The notes below the pieces were generated by a model, which had not been told where the DNA came from, searched no databases, and saw nothing but the letters and a program-made list of their open reading frames with translations. Shown in pieces: positions 16,313 through 25,034 of a stretch of 64,000 nucleotides of DNA. Source of the DNA: Rhizorhabdus dicambivorans (GTDB lineage Bacteria; Pseudomonadota; Alphaproteobacteria; Sphingomonadales; Sphingomonadaceae); the NCBI RefSeq assembly GCF_002355275.1, contig NZ_CP023449.1, positions 3,264,001-3,328,000 of the forward strand, given 5' to 3'. The first letter of the stretch is position 1. Each line of letters opens with the position of its first letter. The position numbers were made by a program, and so were the translations under genes.

Positions 16313-17242
16313 GCTGGAGGCCCGCATCACCACGCTCTCGGTGGTCATGCAGCCATTGGCGCGGCGCTTGACGCCCTGGAGCAGCGAGCCGTCGGTGACG
16401 CCGGTCGCCGCGAAGATCGCGTCGCCCTTCACCAGGTCATCGAGCTTGTAGATCCGGTCGAGCTCGGTGACGCCCCATTTGCGGGCGCGGGCCTTCTCGT
16501 CGTCGTTGCGGAACAGCAGCCGGCCCTGGAACTGGCCGCCGACGCACTTGAGCGCGGCCGCCGCCAGCACGCCCTCGGGCGCGCCGCCCGAACCCATATA
16601 GACGTCGATCGTCGTCTCCGGGTTGGTCACCGCGATCACGCCGGCGACGTCGCCGTCCGGGATCAGCATGATGCCGCAGCCCAGCGAGCGCAGCTCGGCG
16701 ATCAGCTTCTCATGGCGGGGGCGATCGAGCACGCAGGCGATGATCTCGTTGGGCTTGACGCCCTTCGCCTTGGCGAGCGCCTGGATATTCTCGGTCGGGG
16801 TGCGATCGAGGCCGACCAGCCCGTCCGCATAGCCCGGGCCGATCGCCAGCTTGTCCATATAGACGTCGGGCGCGTTGAGCAGGCCGCCCTCTTCCGCGAT
16901 CGCCAGCACGGCCAGCGCGTTCGGGCCCGCCTTGGCGGTGATGGTGGTGCCTTCGAGCGGATCGAGCGCGATGTCGATCTTCGGGCCGGTGCCGATGCCG
17001 CAGCCGACCTTCTCGCCGATGTAGAGCATCGGCGCCTCGTCGCGCTCGCCCTCGCCGATCACCACGGTGCCGTCGAAATCGAGCGTGTTGAACGCGGCGC
17101 GCATCGCTTCGACCGCCGCATGATCGGCGGCCTTCTCGTTGCCGCGGCCGACCATCGTCGAGGCGGCGATCGCGGCGGCCTCGGTGACGCGGACCATTTC
17201 GAGGACGAGGACGCGATCAAGCGCCTTGCTGGGCTTCACCAT
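16271..17242 (-). CDS. glpX: Class II fructose-1,6-bisphosphatase
   Basis: Dephosphorylates fructose 1,6-bisphosphate to fructose 6-phosphate in gluconeogenesis, Mg/Mn dependent. The 323 residues carry the GlpX motifs: GEGERDEAPMLYIGE, KIDIALDPLEGTT (metal-binding acidic residues), and YMGSGGAPEGVLAAAAL. ATG at 17242 is chosen; a TTG one codon upstream is also in frame. It sits 78 bp downstream of hom on the same strand, an arrangement frequent in this family, and its 3' end is duplicated at 13757. Confidence 0.95.
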   Translation of the reverse strand: MVKPSKALDRVLVLEMVRVTEAAAIAASTMVGRGNEKAADHAAVEAMRAAFNTLDFDGTVVIGEGERDEAPMLYIGEKVGCGIGTGPKIDIALDPLEGTTITAKAGPNALAVLAIAEEGGLLNAPDVYMDKLAIGPGYADGLVGLDRTPTENIQALAKAKGVKPNEIIACVLDRPRHEKLIAELRSLGCGIMLIPDGDVAGVIAVTNPETTIDVYMGSGGAPEGVLAAAALKCVGGQFQGRLLFRNDDEKARARKWGVTELDRIYKLDDLVKGDAIFAATGVTDGSLLQGVKRRANGCMTTESVVMRASSGTVRWVRGEHHKN

Positions 17243-17320
17243 CAATCTTTGCCTTTTCGGTTCTTGGTTCGGTCGCAGCGCTTAAGCGACGCGCATGACA
17301 TTGTCGAGAAGCGGGAAGCC

Positions 17321-18613
17321 CTATTCGTCGAGGATATGCATCAGCATGGGGCGTCCGGCGATGCTCTGCGACCCGTCGAGCCGCTCCAGCGCATCGGCCA
17401 CCGCCCGCTCGGGCCCGACATGGGTGACCATCACGATCAGCACATTGCCGTCCTCGGTCGCGCCGCGCTGGATCAGGCTCTCGATCGAGACGCCCGCATC
17501 GCGCATCGCGGCGGTGATCTCGGCCAGCACGCCGGGGCGGTCGGGCACGGTGAAGCGCAGATAGGCGCGGCCGCGACGGTCTCCGGCGGGCGCCGTCGCC
17601 GGCTTGGCGAGCGCCGCCACCGGCATGGCGAAAGCCGGGCCGGTCTCCCCACGCGCGATGTCGATCAGGTCGGCGACCACCGCCGATGCGGTCGGCCCCT
17701 CGCCCGCGCCGCGCCCCTGGAAGAACAGGCGGCCGACGAAATTGCCATGCGCCACCACCGCGTTGAGCGAACCCGAGACATGGGCGAGCGGGTGGCTGAG
17801 CGGGACGAGGCAGGGATGGACCCGCTGGAACAGCCCCTTGCTGCTCTCCTCGCCATGGCCGACGAGGCGGACGCGGAAGCCCAGCGCCGCCGCCTCGGCG
17901 ATGTCGGCGGCGATGACATGACGGATGCCGGTGATCGCGATCGAATCGAAGTCGACCGCGGTGCCGAAGCACAGGCTCGACAGGATCGACAGCTTGTGCG
18001 CCGCATCCACCCCGTCGATGTCGAAGCTGGGATCGGCCTCGGCATAGCCCAGCCGCTGCGCCTCGGCGAGGACGTCGTCGAAGCTGGCGCCCTTCTCCTC
18101 CATTTCGGTGAGGATATAGTTGCAGGTGCCGTTGAGGATGCCGAAGACATGGCTGACGACGTTCGCCGCAGCACCCTCGCGCAGTCCCTTGATCACCGGA
18201 ATGCCGCCCGCGACCGCCGCCTCATATTTCAGCGCGACGCCCTGCTGTTCGGCGATCGCCGCCAGTTCCAGGCCATGATGCGCGATCATCGCCTTGTTGG
18301 CGGTGACGAAGGGCTTGCCGGCCGCCAGCGTCTCGCGGGCCAGGGTCAGCGCCGGGCCGTCGGATCCACCCACCAGCTCGACCACCACATCCACGTCATG
18401 TGCTACGGCCAGCGTGGCGGCATCGTCGGCCCAGGCGAAGCGCGACAGATCGATGCCGCGATCGCGCGACCGATCCCGCGCGGAAACCGCCACCACCTCG
18501 ATCGGCCGGCCGGCGCGGCGTTCGATCAGCGCCCGATTCGCGTCGAGCAGCTTGACCACCCCGGCGCCGACCGTTCCCAGGCCTGCGAGCGCCACCCTCA
18601 ACGGTTGCGGCAT
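17321..18613 (-). CDS. hom: Homoserine dehydrogenase
   Basis: Reduces aspartate semialdehyde to homoserine with NAD(P)H on the route to threonine, methionine and isoleucine. The 430 residues show the Rossmann loop GLGTVGAGVVKLL near residue 10, TANKAMIAHHG, the catalytic region ILNGTCNYILTEM, and EADPSFDIDGVDAAHKL. A C-terminal ACT domain (RFTVPDRPGVLAEITAAM) suggests allosteric feedback, usually by threonine. The ATG at 18613 is preceded by AAAGGGG; the frame is open further upstream without similarity. A 10-bp leader hairpin lies at 18637-18660. Confidence 0.95.
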   Translation of the reverse strand: MPQPLRVALAGLGTVGAGVVKLLDANRALIERRAGRPIEVVAVSARDRSRDRGIDLSRFAWADDAATLAVAHDVDVVVELVGGSDGPALTLARETLAAGKPFVTANKAMIAHHGLELAAIAEQQGVALKYEAAVAGGIPVIKGLREGAAANVVSHVFGILNGTCNYILTEMEEKGASFDDVLAEAQRLGYAEADPSFDIDGVDAAHKLSILSSLCFGTAVDFDSIAITGIRHVIAADIAEAAALGFRVRLVGHGEESSKGLFQRVHPCLVPLSHPLAHVSGSLNAVVAHGNFVGRLFFQGRGAGEGPTASAVVADLIDIARGETGPAFAMPVAALAKPATAPAGDRRGRAYLRFTVPDRPGVLAEITAAMRDAGVSIESLIQRGATEDGNVLIVMVTHVGPERAVADALERLDGSQSIAGRPMLMHILDE

Positions 18614-18636
18614 GTTTACCCCTTTTTCGAACTCTC

Positions 18637-18660
18637 GCGCCGCTCCGTAGGGGGCGGCGC
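18637..18660 (-). promoter_or_regulatory. Leader hairpin upstream of hom
   Basis: 18637-18646 pairs with 18651-18660 (one G-T) around a four-base loop, 24 bp before the hom ATG. No T-run and no leader peptide rich in Thr/Met is visible, so classical attenuation is not supported. Confidence 0.35.
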
Positions 18661-18742
18661 GGCCATCCGCAACGCTCCTGATGCCGTCGATCGGGTTTCC
18701 ACGGCAGATTATCGTCTTTTCAATCACTTGCCCGAAACGACG

Positions 18743-18768
18743 GGAACGGCTTGGCCGGGCAGGCCGTT
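18743..18768 (+). promoter_or_regulatory. Candidate EcfG (general stress) promoter
   Basis: GGAAC at 18743-18747, a 17-base spacer, and CGTT at 18765-18768, 45 bp before the Gln-rich gene. It matches the EcfG consensus exactly. Confidence 0.68.
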
Positions 18769-18812
18769 CTGTTCGCGTCCCATCTTTCGGACATATGAGA
18801 GGAGAAGATGCC

Positions 18813-19112
18813 ATGGACGAGAATCGCCAGAGCGACAACCAGCGCAACGAGATGAGCCAGGACAAGCAGCCCGGCCAGCAGGACCAGCTCCGCCAGGAGC
18901 AGCTCGAACGGCAGCGCCAGAACCAGCAGCGCGAGCAGGGCGGCAATGCCGACCAGCAAGGCGGCAGCTCCGGCCAGCAGGATCAGCAGGGCCAGGGCTC
19001 GATGGATCGCCAGCAGAACCAGCAGCGCGGCCAGCAGTCCGGCCAGGCTGGCCAGTCCGATCAATATGATCGCAGCCGTCAGTCCGGCACGGATCGCGAC
19101 GAACAGCGCTGA
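18813..19112 (+). CDS. Gln-rich, intrinsically disordered protein
   Basis: A 99-residue, low-complexity protein made almost only of Gln, Asn, Ser, Gly, Asp, Arg and Glu (for example QGGSSGQQDQQGQGSMDRQQ). There is no signal peptide, no hydrophobic core and no cysteine. Composition recalls hydrophilins and stress-induced (KGG-like) proteins that protect against desiccation. A candidate EcfG promoter and a GAGAGGAG ribosome site precede the ATG at 18813, and a strong terminator follows, so it is a monocistronic stress-type unit. The function is an inference. Confidence 0.75.
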   Translation: MDENRQSDNQRNEMSQDKQPGQQDQLRQEQLERQRQNQQREQGGNADQQGGSSGQQDQQGQGSMDRQQNQQRGQQSGQAGQSDQYDRSRQSGTDRDEQR

Positions 19113-19140
19113 TCCTGCTTCATCTGTAAAACCGACTGGG

Positions 19141-19171
19141 CGAAGGGGGCCATCCCGGCCCCCTTCGTTTT
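19141..19171 (+). terminator. Rho-independent terminator after the Gln-rich gene
   Basis: CGAAGGGGGCC and GGCCCCCTTCG form an 11-bp stem with a five-base loop, followed by TTTTG. It also faces the convergent OsmC gene. Confidence 0.85.
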
Positions 19172-19175
19172 GCCG

Positions 19176-19601
19176 TCAGGCCAGCCGGCGATCCAGCGTC
19201 ACCTCCGCATTCAGCAGTTTGGAGATCGGGCAGTTCGCCTTGGCGTCGTCGGCGATTCGGGCAAACTCGTCCTCGGCGATGCCCGGCACCCGCGCCGTCA
19301 GGCTGAGCGCCGACTTCGTCACCTTGAACCCCTCCCCCTCCTTGTCGAGCGACACCTTCGCCGTCGTCTCCAGCTCTCCGTCGCCATAGCCGGCCTTCGC
19401 CAGCGCGAAGCTGAGGGCCATGGTGAAGCAGGAGGCGTGGGCCGCGGCGACCAGTTCCTCCGGATTGGTGCCCTTGCCGTCCTCGAACCGGGTGTTGAAG
19501 CCATAGGGCTGGTCGTCGAGCACGCCCGACTGGGTGGAGACGTGCCCCTTCCCGTCCTTGCCGAGCCCCACATAACGGGCCGATGCGCTGCGTATGATCA
19601 T
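19176..19601 (-). CDS. OsmC family peroxiredoxin
   Basis: Cytoplasmic thiol-dependent peroxidase that reduces organic hydroperoxides, 141 residues. OsmC hallmarks are TNPEELVAAAHASCFTMAL with the first cysteine near residue 60, and the C-terminal region ADDAKANCPISKLLNAEV with the second catalytic cysteine near residue 126. The start is the ATG at 19601, preceded by AGGAGG; an upstream in-frame ATG is ignored. OsmC proteins are usually stress induced, in keeping with the neighbouring gene. Confidence 0.93.
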   Translation of the reverse strand: MIIRSASARYVGLGKDGKGHVSTQSGVLDDQPYGFNTRFEDGKGTNPEELVAAAHASCFTMALSFALAKAGYGDGELETTAKVSLDKEGEGFKVTKSALSLTARVPGIAEDEFARIADDAKANCPISKLLNAEVTLDRRLA

Positions 19602-19689
19602 ATTCGCCTCCTCGATTGCTTCAGTGACGCCCGCCACAACGCATGACGCAACCGAACGCTACCGAGTGGCGTAATCGGGATTATCCGAT

Positions 19690-20622
19690 ATGGACGGAGC
19701 GATGATGACCAAGCTGACCCTTGCCGGCCTGACCCTGCTGATCTGTGGCGCGCTGGTCGCCGCCGCCTGCGCGCCCGTCCGCGCCTTCGACACGGTGATG
19801 CCGAAGGACAGCGAGAGCAGCAAGATCGCCTCGGACATCGCCTATGGCGAGGGCCCCCGCCGCAAGCTGGACGTCTATGCCCCGACCGGGGCCGGCAAGC
19901 GCCCGCTGCCGGTGATCATGTTCATCTATGGCGGATCATGGTCGGGCGGCACGCGCGAAGGCTATCATTTCGCCGCGCGGGCGCTGTCCGCGGCAGGGTT
20001 CGTGACCTTCGTGCCCGATTATCGGCTGGTGCCGGAGGTACATTTTCCGGGCTTCCTCGAGGATTGCGCCGACGCCGTCCGCTGGGTCCGCGCCCATGCC
20101 GCCGAATATGGCGGCGATCCCGATCGGATCGTCCTCGTCGGCCATTCGGCCGGCGCCTACAACGCCGCGATGCTGGCGCTGGATGGCCGGTTCCTGGGCG
20201 CCGACCGCGCCGCGATCAGGGGGTTCGCGGGGATGGCTGGGCCCTATGACTTCCTGCCCTTCAACGGCGATATCGTGAAGACCACCTTCGGCCGCTGGCC
20301 GCGCCCGGAAGAAACCCAGCCGATCCATTATGCCGACGCATCGGCGCCGCCGATGCTGCTGCTGCATGGCGGAGAGGACGGCACGGTGTGGCCGAAGAAC
20401 GCGATCAACCTCGACGCGCGGCTGCGCTCGATGGGCGTGGATTCCACTCTCAAAGTCTATCCCGACCTGGGCCATGTCGGCATCGTCACCGCGCTGGCCA
20501 AGCCGTTTCGCGGTAAGACGCCCGTGCTGGAGGACATCACCGCCTTCGCCAGACGGGTGACAGCGAAGGAAGCGGCGACGCCGGCGAAGGTGGCGACGCC
20601 GGCGAAGGTGGCGGCGCGCTGA
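19690..20622 (+). CDS. Exported alpha/beta hydrolase (carboxylesterase type)
   Basis: A 310-residue hydrolase with an N-terminal signal or lipoprotein-like segment (LLICGALVAAAC). Hydrolase landmarks in order are the oxyanion region FIYGGSWSGG, the nucleophile elbow GHSAG, the acid region LLLHGGEDGTVWP, and the catalytic His in DLGHVGIV. These define a hormone-sensitive-lipase/BD-FAE-like esterase. The cysteine in VAAAC could be lipidated. The C-terminus holds a short tandem repeat (ATPAKV twice, an 18-bp DNA repeat). Starts at 19690, or at 19702 (MMTKL-type second Met). Confidence 0.85.
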   Translation: MDGAMMTKLTLAGLTLLICGALVAAACAPVRAFDTVMPKDSESSKIASDIAYGEGPRRKLDVYAPTGAGKRPLPVIMFIYGGSWSGGTREGYHFAARALSAAGFVTFVPDYRLVPEVHFPGFLEDCADAVRWVRAHAAEYGGDPDRIVLVGHSAGAYNAAMLALDGRFLGADRAAIRGFAGMAGPYDFLPFNGDIVKTTFGRWPRPEETQPIHYADASAPPMLLLHGGEDGTVWPKNAINLDARLRSMGVDSTLKVYPDLGHVGIVTALAKPFRGKTPVLEDITAFARRVTAKEAATPAKVATPAKVAAR

Positions 20623-20626
20623 TTTG

Positions 20627-20716
20627 CGTCGCCCCGGCGGAGGCCGGGGCCGTAGGAGGTTCTTGCTGCTGCGTTATCTCGCCCATCATGACGGCCCCGG
20701 CCTCCGCCGGGGCGAC
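20627..20716. repeat. Palindromic intergenic repeat, copy 2
   Basis: Arms CGTCGCCCCGGCGGAGGCCG... (20627-20652) and its reverse complement (20692-20716) enclose about 40 bp. Almost the same as the element at 13668-13748. It fills the whole gap between two convergent genes. Confidence 0.85.
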
Positions 20717-20724
20717 GCCCGGTT

Positions 20725-22281
20725 TCAGCGTTTCCCCGCCGCCCCGATCACCTCGAGCACCGCCTTGCGCTTGGGCGCCTCGGCGAGTGGCTGGCCGCTA
20801 TATTCCTGAAGCCCGAAATGCATCGACGTGCCGATCGGGCTGGTCGAGTGGTAGATCATCAGCAGGTCGCCGAACTCCCGGTCCCAGCCGGTCATGAAGC
20901 GGCGATAGGCCTCGCCCATGCGCGGATCGCGGTTGAGGCGGGTCACAAGCGTCCGGTCCGGCCCGCTATAATTGGCGTGCTGCCCGCCTTCATAGGCGAT
21001 GTAGCGCAGGCCCCGCGCATCGGCCGCTGCCTTGTAGCGGCGCGCCACCTCGAAGGTCGAGGCGATCGAGGCGTCGAGCTGCGCGAAGAGCGGGGTCAGG
21101 TCGCGGGTGTCGGCGGGCGGCTCGGCGAGCAGGGTCTGGCCGAAATAGACCGCGCTCGAAAGCGCATCGATGTGCCGGGCGGTGTCCTGGTAGGTCAGCG
21201 CGAACATGAAAGGATCGATCCAGGCATTCTGCCCCGACAGGATGCGGACGATCCGCCGGGGCGCATCGGCGAACACCCGTTCCCAGACCATGAAGCCCTC
21301 CACCGAGCGCTGGGCGTAGCGCCGCATCCGCGCCTCGTCGTCGGTGGCGCCCAGCTTCAGCCGCTTGCCTTCGGCCAGCGCCTGCTTGCCGGCGGGGAAA
21401 TCGAGGTTCCACACCTCATTGCCGATCTCGACATAGGCGGTGCGCGCCGGATCGAGATGATCGTGCACATAGCGCGCGAACTTCTCCATATAGGTGGCAT
21501 CGGCGTTCCACGGCATCACGAACCAGGGGTCGACCTTCGCCTGGTTGGCGAGGGCGACGAGATGCTCGACCGCGACGCCCTGCGGCCCCGCCTGGATCGT
21601 CGATGTCGGCAGGGTGCGGCGGGTCCAGTCGCCGGCGCGGTTCATGTTTGCCTGCATCCAGTCCATGAAGCGGACCGCGCGATAGGGCCGGACGCTGTCG
21701 ACGAAGGCGGGATCGAACAGCAATTTCGGATCGGCATCGGCCTCGCGGCAATCGATGTGGCGGATCGGATCGACCGGATCGGTAGCGTCGATGCGGAAGA
21801 AGGCGGTCTCGACATCCTGCCGCCAGGTGAAGTCGATCCGGCCCGGACCGACCTGCGGCGCCACCATCGCGACGCCGTTGACCGTTCCCTGCCCGTCGAA
21901 TCGGCAGCGTATCGCCAGATCGCCGCGCCGGCTGCGCGGCGGGCGGGTCAGCGACAGCGCGATCGATTCGCCCGGCAGCAGCCCATGGACGGTCCCGTCG
22001 GGATCGACACGGTTCGACGGCATTTCCGACCACACGCCGTTGCGGATGGAATTCCAGCCGCCGCCCGCCGCGAGGTTCATGAAGGCGCGCTCACGACTCC
22101 AGAAGGCGGCGAAGGAGAGGTTGATGCCATAGGTGGCGGGCTGGCGCGACAGCGGCGGTGCGGCGGTGGCCGGCGCCTCGACCGCATTGCCGGCGACGGG
22201 CTGATCCTTGCTGTAGCTGGTGATCCGCACCAGCCCCACGCACAGCAGCGCAACCACGACCAGCACCAGGATGCGCTTCAT
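20725..22281 (-). CDS. Membrane-anchored probable glycoside hydrolase ('cellulose-binding' type)
   Basis: A 518-residue protein with an N-terminal helix (ILVLVVVALLCVGLV) as signal anchor. The C-terminal 350 residues resemble a TIM-barrel glycosidase: RFMDWMQANM, FVMPWNADATYMEKFARYV, YVEIGNEVWNLDFPAG (with an Asn-Glu pair typical of clan-A acid/base residues) and YIAYEGGQHANYSG (candidate nucleophile Glu). The N-terminal 170 residues are beta-rich and may bind carbohydrate. Similar proteins are annotated as cellulose-binding. It is followed on the minus strand by nothing close and preceded by an acyltransferase gene, so a role in exopolysaccharide handling is likely. Confidence 0.75.
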   Translation of the reverse strand: MKRILVLVVVALLCVGLVRITSYSKDQPVAGNAVEAPATAAPPLSRQPATYGINLSFAAFWSRERAFMNLAAGGGWNSIRNGVWSEMPSNRVDPDGTVHGLLPGESIALSLTRPPRSRRGDLAIRCRFDGQGTVNGVAMVAPQVGPGRIDFTWRQDVETAFFRIDATDPVDPIRHIDCREADADPKLLFDPAFVDSVRPYRAVRFMDWMQANMNRAGDWTRRTLPTSTIQAGPQGVAVEHLVALANQAKVDPWFVMPWNADATYMEKFARYVHDHLDPARTAYVEIGNEVWNLDFPAGKQALAEGKRLKLGATDDEARMRRYAQRSVEGFMVWERVFADAPRRIVRILSGQNAWIDPFMFALTYQDTARHIDALSSAVYFGQTLLAEPPADTRDLTPLFAQLDASIASTFEVARRYKAAADARGLRYIAYEGGQHANYSGPDRTLVTRLNRDPRMGEAYRRFMTGWDREFGDLLMIYHSTSPIGTSMHFGLQEYSGQPLAEAPKRKAVLEVIGAAGKR

Positions 22282-22309
22282 CAGCTTCCCCAAAATCCCT
22301 GGTCCTTCT

Positions 22310-23272
22310 CTATGGCCGGCCAAGGCGCTTTCCTAGCGCGATCAGCGGCCGCTCGAAATGGAAGGTGGAGATGTGCGCGGCGGCGAAGGTGGCGGCCAGC
22401 AGCAGCGGCCGCTTGGCATATTTGACGAGCCGATCGCCCGATCCCAGCCAGGTCGCATCGAACATCAGGTGAAAGATGTAGAGCGCGTAGGAGATGGTCG
22501 CGACATAGACGGCGGGGCGCGAGGAGAAGAGGCGCCGCATCGCATCGGGCGCGCTGAAGATCGAGACGCCGATCGCGGCGGCGGCGACATAGGACCGCAG
22601 ATAATTGAGCCAGCCCGCCCGCTGCCCGGCCACTACCAGCACCAGCACCAGCAGGAACAGCGGCAGCCATTGGGGAAGACGCCGCAGCGCAGCGGCTGCA
22701 CCGGGGCGGCCGCACAGCAACGCCATCGTCCCGCCCGCCAATATGTCGTCGATCCGCAGCCAGGTGACGATGCTCTCCTCGGCACCGGCCGCGATCCGGC
22801 CGATCGTCACCGCGATGCAGAGCGGCGGCAGCAGCCACAGCGCGCGCCGGCCGCCGAGCGCGACGAGCAGCGCGACGCAAATATAGAATTGCGCCTCGAC
22901 GCACAGGCTCCAGAGATGCGCACCGCCCGGCATCAGACGCGGCGGCGGCAGGTTTGCCACGAACAGCAGATTGGCCGCGATCGTCCCCGCTCCCGCCCCG
23001 TTGGCCAGGGCGAGAAGCAGCATCGCGGCCCAGGCGAGCGGCACGATCCGGAACAGGCGGCGGCGCAGGAACTCCGCCACATCGGCGCGATCGAGCAGGA
23101 AACGGGTGATCAGGAAGCCCGACAGCGCGAAGAACAGCGCCATCCCGCCCACCGTCAGCGAACTGTTGATCCCCCAGCCATGCGGCCCCATCGGCAGCAG
23201 ATGCCCGGCCAGCACGAACAGGATACTCGCCGCCCGCCAGCCGTCGAGGATATCGATCCGTCCCGATGCCAT
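22310..23272 (-). CDS. Acyltransferase 3 family membrane protein (OafA-like)
   Basis: Integral membrane acyltransferase of 320 residues with about ten hydrophobic helices. It probably transfers acetyl or another acyl group onto a surface sugar. Family motifs are RIDILDGWRAASILFVLAGH (the first helix with R/H), ALFFALSGFLITRFLL, RRRLFRIVPLAW and HLWSLCVEAQFY (H..S.E.QFY). Start at the ATG at 23272 is set by the alignment of the first motif. The hydrolase gene follows 28 bp downstream, so the two probably form an operon. Confidence 0.88.
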   Translation of the reverse strand: MASGRIDILDGWRAASILFVLAGHLLPMGPHGWGINSSLTVGGMALFFALSGFLITRFLLDRADVAEFLRRRLFRIVPLAWAAMLLLALANGAGAGTIAANLLFVANLPPPRLMPGGAHLWSLCVEAQFYICVALLVALGGRRALWLLPPLCIAVTIGRIAAGAEESIVTWLRIDDILAGGTMALLCGRPGAAAALRRLPQWLPLFLLVLVLVVAGQRAGWLNYLRSYVAAAAIGVSIFSAPDAMRRLFSSRPAVYVATISYALYIFHLMFDATWLGSGDRLVKYAKRPLLLAATFAAAHISTFHFERPLIALGKRLGRP

Positions 23273-23355
23273 CCCATCCCCGCCATTCCCGCCCCCCTTT
23301 TGGCACGAGCATGGCAAAAGCCAAGCCTTGGGGCCTTGGCGCGCCCCGCCCGCCT

Positions 23356-23370
23356 GTTCTACAGATGTCC
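23356..23370 (+). promoter_or_regulatory. Candidate LexA (SOS) box of recN
   Basis: GTTC at 23356, seven bases, then GTCC at 23367; the alphaproteobacterial SOS box is GTTC-N7-GTTC, so one mismatch. It ends 2 bp before the recN ATG, where repressor binding would block transcription. Confidence 0.5.
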
Positions 23371-23372
23371 CC

Positions 23373-25034
23373 ATGCTGACCACCCTGGCGATCCGCGACG
23401 TCGTGCTGATCGAGGCGCTCGATCTCGAATTCGGGCCGGGCCTCGGCACGCTGACCGGCGAGACCGGCGCGGGCAAGTCGATCCTGCTCGACGCGCTGGG
23501 GCTGGCGCTGGGTGTCCGCGCCGACAGTGGTCTGGTGCGCAACGGCGCCGCGCAGGCGATGGTTTCCGCCGGCTTCGATCTGGGCGCCGATCACCCGGCC
23601 TTCGCGCTGCTGTCCGAAAACGGGCTGGAGTTCGAGCCGGGCGAGGCGCTGGTGATCCGCCGAATCGTCAAGGCCGACGGCGGCAGCCGCGCCTTCATCA
23701 ACGACCAGCCCGCGTCAGCCGCGACATTGCGCGAACTGGGCGGGATGCTGGTCGAGATTCACGGCCAGCATGACGACCGCGGCCTGATCAACCCGCGCGG
23801 GCATCGCGCCCTGCTCGATGCCTTCGGGCGGCTCGACGTCGCCGCGGTGGCCGCTGCCCATGCCGATTGGCGCGCCGCCCAGGAGGCGCTGGAGACCGCC
23901 CGCACCGATCTGGAGAACGCCGCGCGCGACCGCGAATGGCTCGACCATGCGGTCGAGGAACTGACCCGCTTCGCGCCCGAGCCCGGTGAGGAGGCGATGC
24001 TGGCCGCCGAACGATCGGACATGCAGAAGGGCGCGCGGCTGGCCGATGATATCGAGGCGGTGAACGCGCATCTCGAAGGATCGGAGGGCGGCCTCGCCGC
24101 ACTGCGACAGGCGGCCCGCCGGCTCGACCGGATTGCGCCCGAGCATCCGTTGCTGGGGCAGGCACTGGAAGCGCTCGACCGCGCGGTGATCGAGGCGAGC
24201 GAGGCCGAGGACAGGCTGGCCGCCGCGGCCGAAGCGATGCGCTTCGATCCAGCCCGGCTGGAGACGGCCGAGACACGGCTGTTCGAGCTGCGCGCGCTGG
24301 CCCGCAAGCACCGGGTCGATCCCGACAACCTCGCTGCGCTGCGAGACGAGCTGAGCAGCCGGCTCGACCGGATCGAGGCGGGAGACGCGGGCATCGCAAA
24401 GCTCGAACAAGATGCTAGGTTTGCACGGCAAGCCTATGAAAAATCAGCAGAGATGCTGAGCAATGCCCGCCGCGCGGCGGCACAGCGGCTCGACCTGGCA
24501 GTGGCGGCCGAGCTGGCGCCGCTCAAGCTTGACGCGGCCCGATTCCGGACCCTGGTCGAGACGCTGCCCGAAAGCGGCTGGTCGCCCGCCGGCCGCGACC
24601 GGATCGAGTTCGAGATATCAACCAACCCCGGCGCGCCATTCGCTCCGCTGATCAAGATCGCCAGCGGCGGGGAGCTGTCGCGCTTCATCCTGGCGCTCAA
24701 GGTGGCGCTGGCGGAACAGGGATCGGCCACCACGATGATCTTCGACGAGATCGATCGGGGCGTCGGCGGCGCGGTGGCCGACGCCATCGGCGAACGGCTC
24801 AAGCGCCTGTCCAAGGACGCCCAGCTCCTCGTCGTCACCCACAGCCCGCAGGTCGCCGCGCGCGGCGCCAGCCACTGGCTGATCGCCAAGAGCCATGACG
24901 GGCTCGTTACCCGCACCGGGGTCCGCCCGCTCGACAGCGCGGAGCGGCAGGAGGAGATCGCCCGGATGCTCTCCGGAGCCGAAATCACCGCCGAGGCCCG
25001 CGCGCAGGCGATGCGGCTGCTGGAAGCTGCCTAA
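23373..25034 (+). CDS. recN: DNA repair protein RecN
   Basis: SMC-like ATPase for double-strand break repair, 553 residues, cytoplasmic on the nucleoid. The Walker A is GETGAGKSILLDALG at about residues 30-45. After coiled-coil arms (residues about 160-370), the signature ASGGELSRFILALKVALAE and Walker B MIFDEIDRGVGG follow, then the switch-like VVTHSPQVAARG. Starts at 23373, just after a near-consensus SOS box. In many alphaproteobacteria ligA follows directly; here a 9.4-kb signalling region intervenes. Confidence 0.96.
   Translation: MLTTLAIRDVVLIEALDLEFGPGLGTLTGETGAGKSILLDALGLALGVRADSGLVRNGAAQAMVSAGFDLGADHPAFALLSENGLEFEPGEALVIRRIVKADGGSRAFINDQPASAATLRELGGMLVEIHGQHDDRGLINPRGHRALLDAFGRLDVAAVAAAHADWRAAQEALETARTDLENAARDREWLDHAVEELTRFAPEPGEEAMLAAERSDMQKGARLADDIEAVNAHLEGSEGGLAALRQAARRLDRIAPEHPLLGQALEALDRAVIEASEAEDRLAAAAEAMRFDPARLETAETRLFELRALARKHRVDPDNLAALRDELSSRLDRIEAGDAGIAKLEQDARFARQAYEKSAEMLSNARRAAAQRLDLAVAAELAPLKLDAARFRTLVETLPESGWSPAGRDRIEFEISTNPGAPFAPLIKIASGGELSRFILALKVALAEQGSATTMIFDEIDRGVGGAVADAIGERLKRLSKDAQLLVVTHSPQVAARGASHWLIAKSHDGLVTRTGVRPLDSAERQEEIARMLSGAEITAEARAQAMRLLEAA

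Noticed and set aside
18637-18660. A threonine attenuator for hom
   Set aside because: There is a hairpin but no leader peptide and no T-run.
15806-19069. A single open frame of 1087 codons on the + strand
   Set aside because: Only the part from 15875 to about 16270 has protein-family motifs; the rest is antisense to glpX and hom and reflects high GC.
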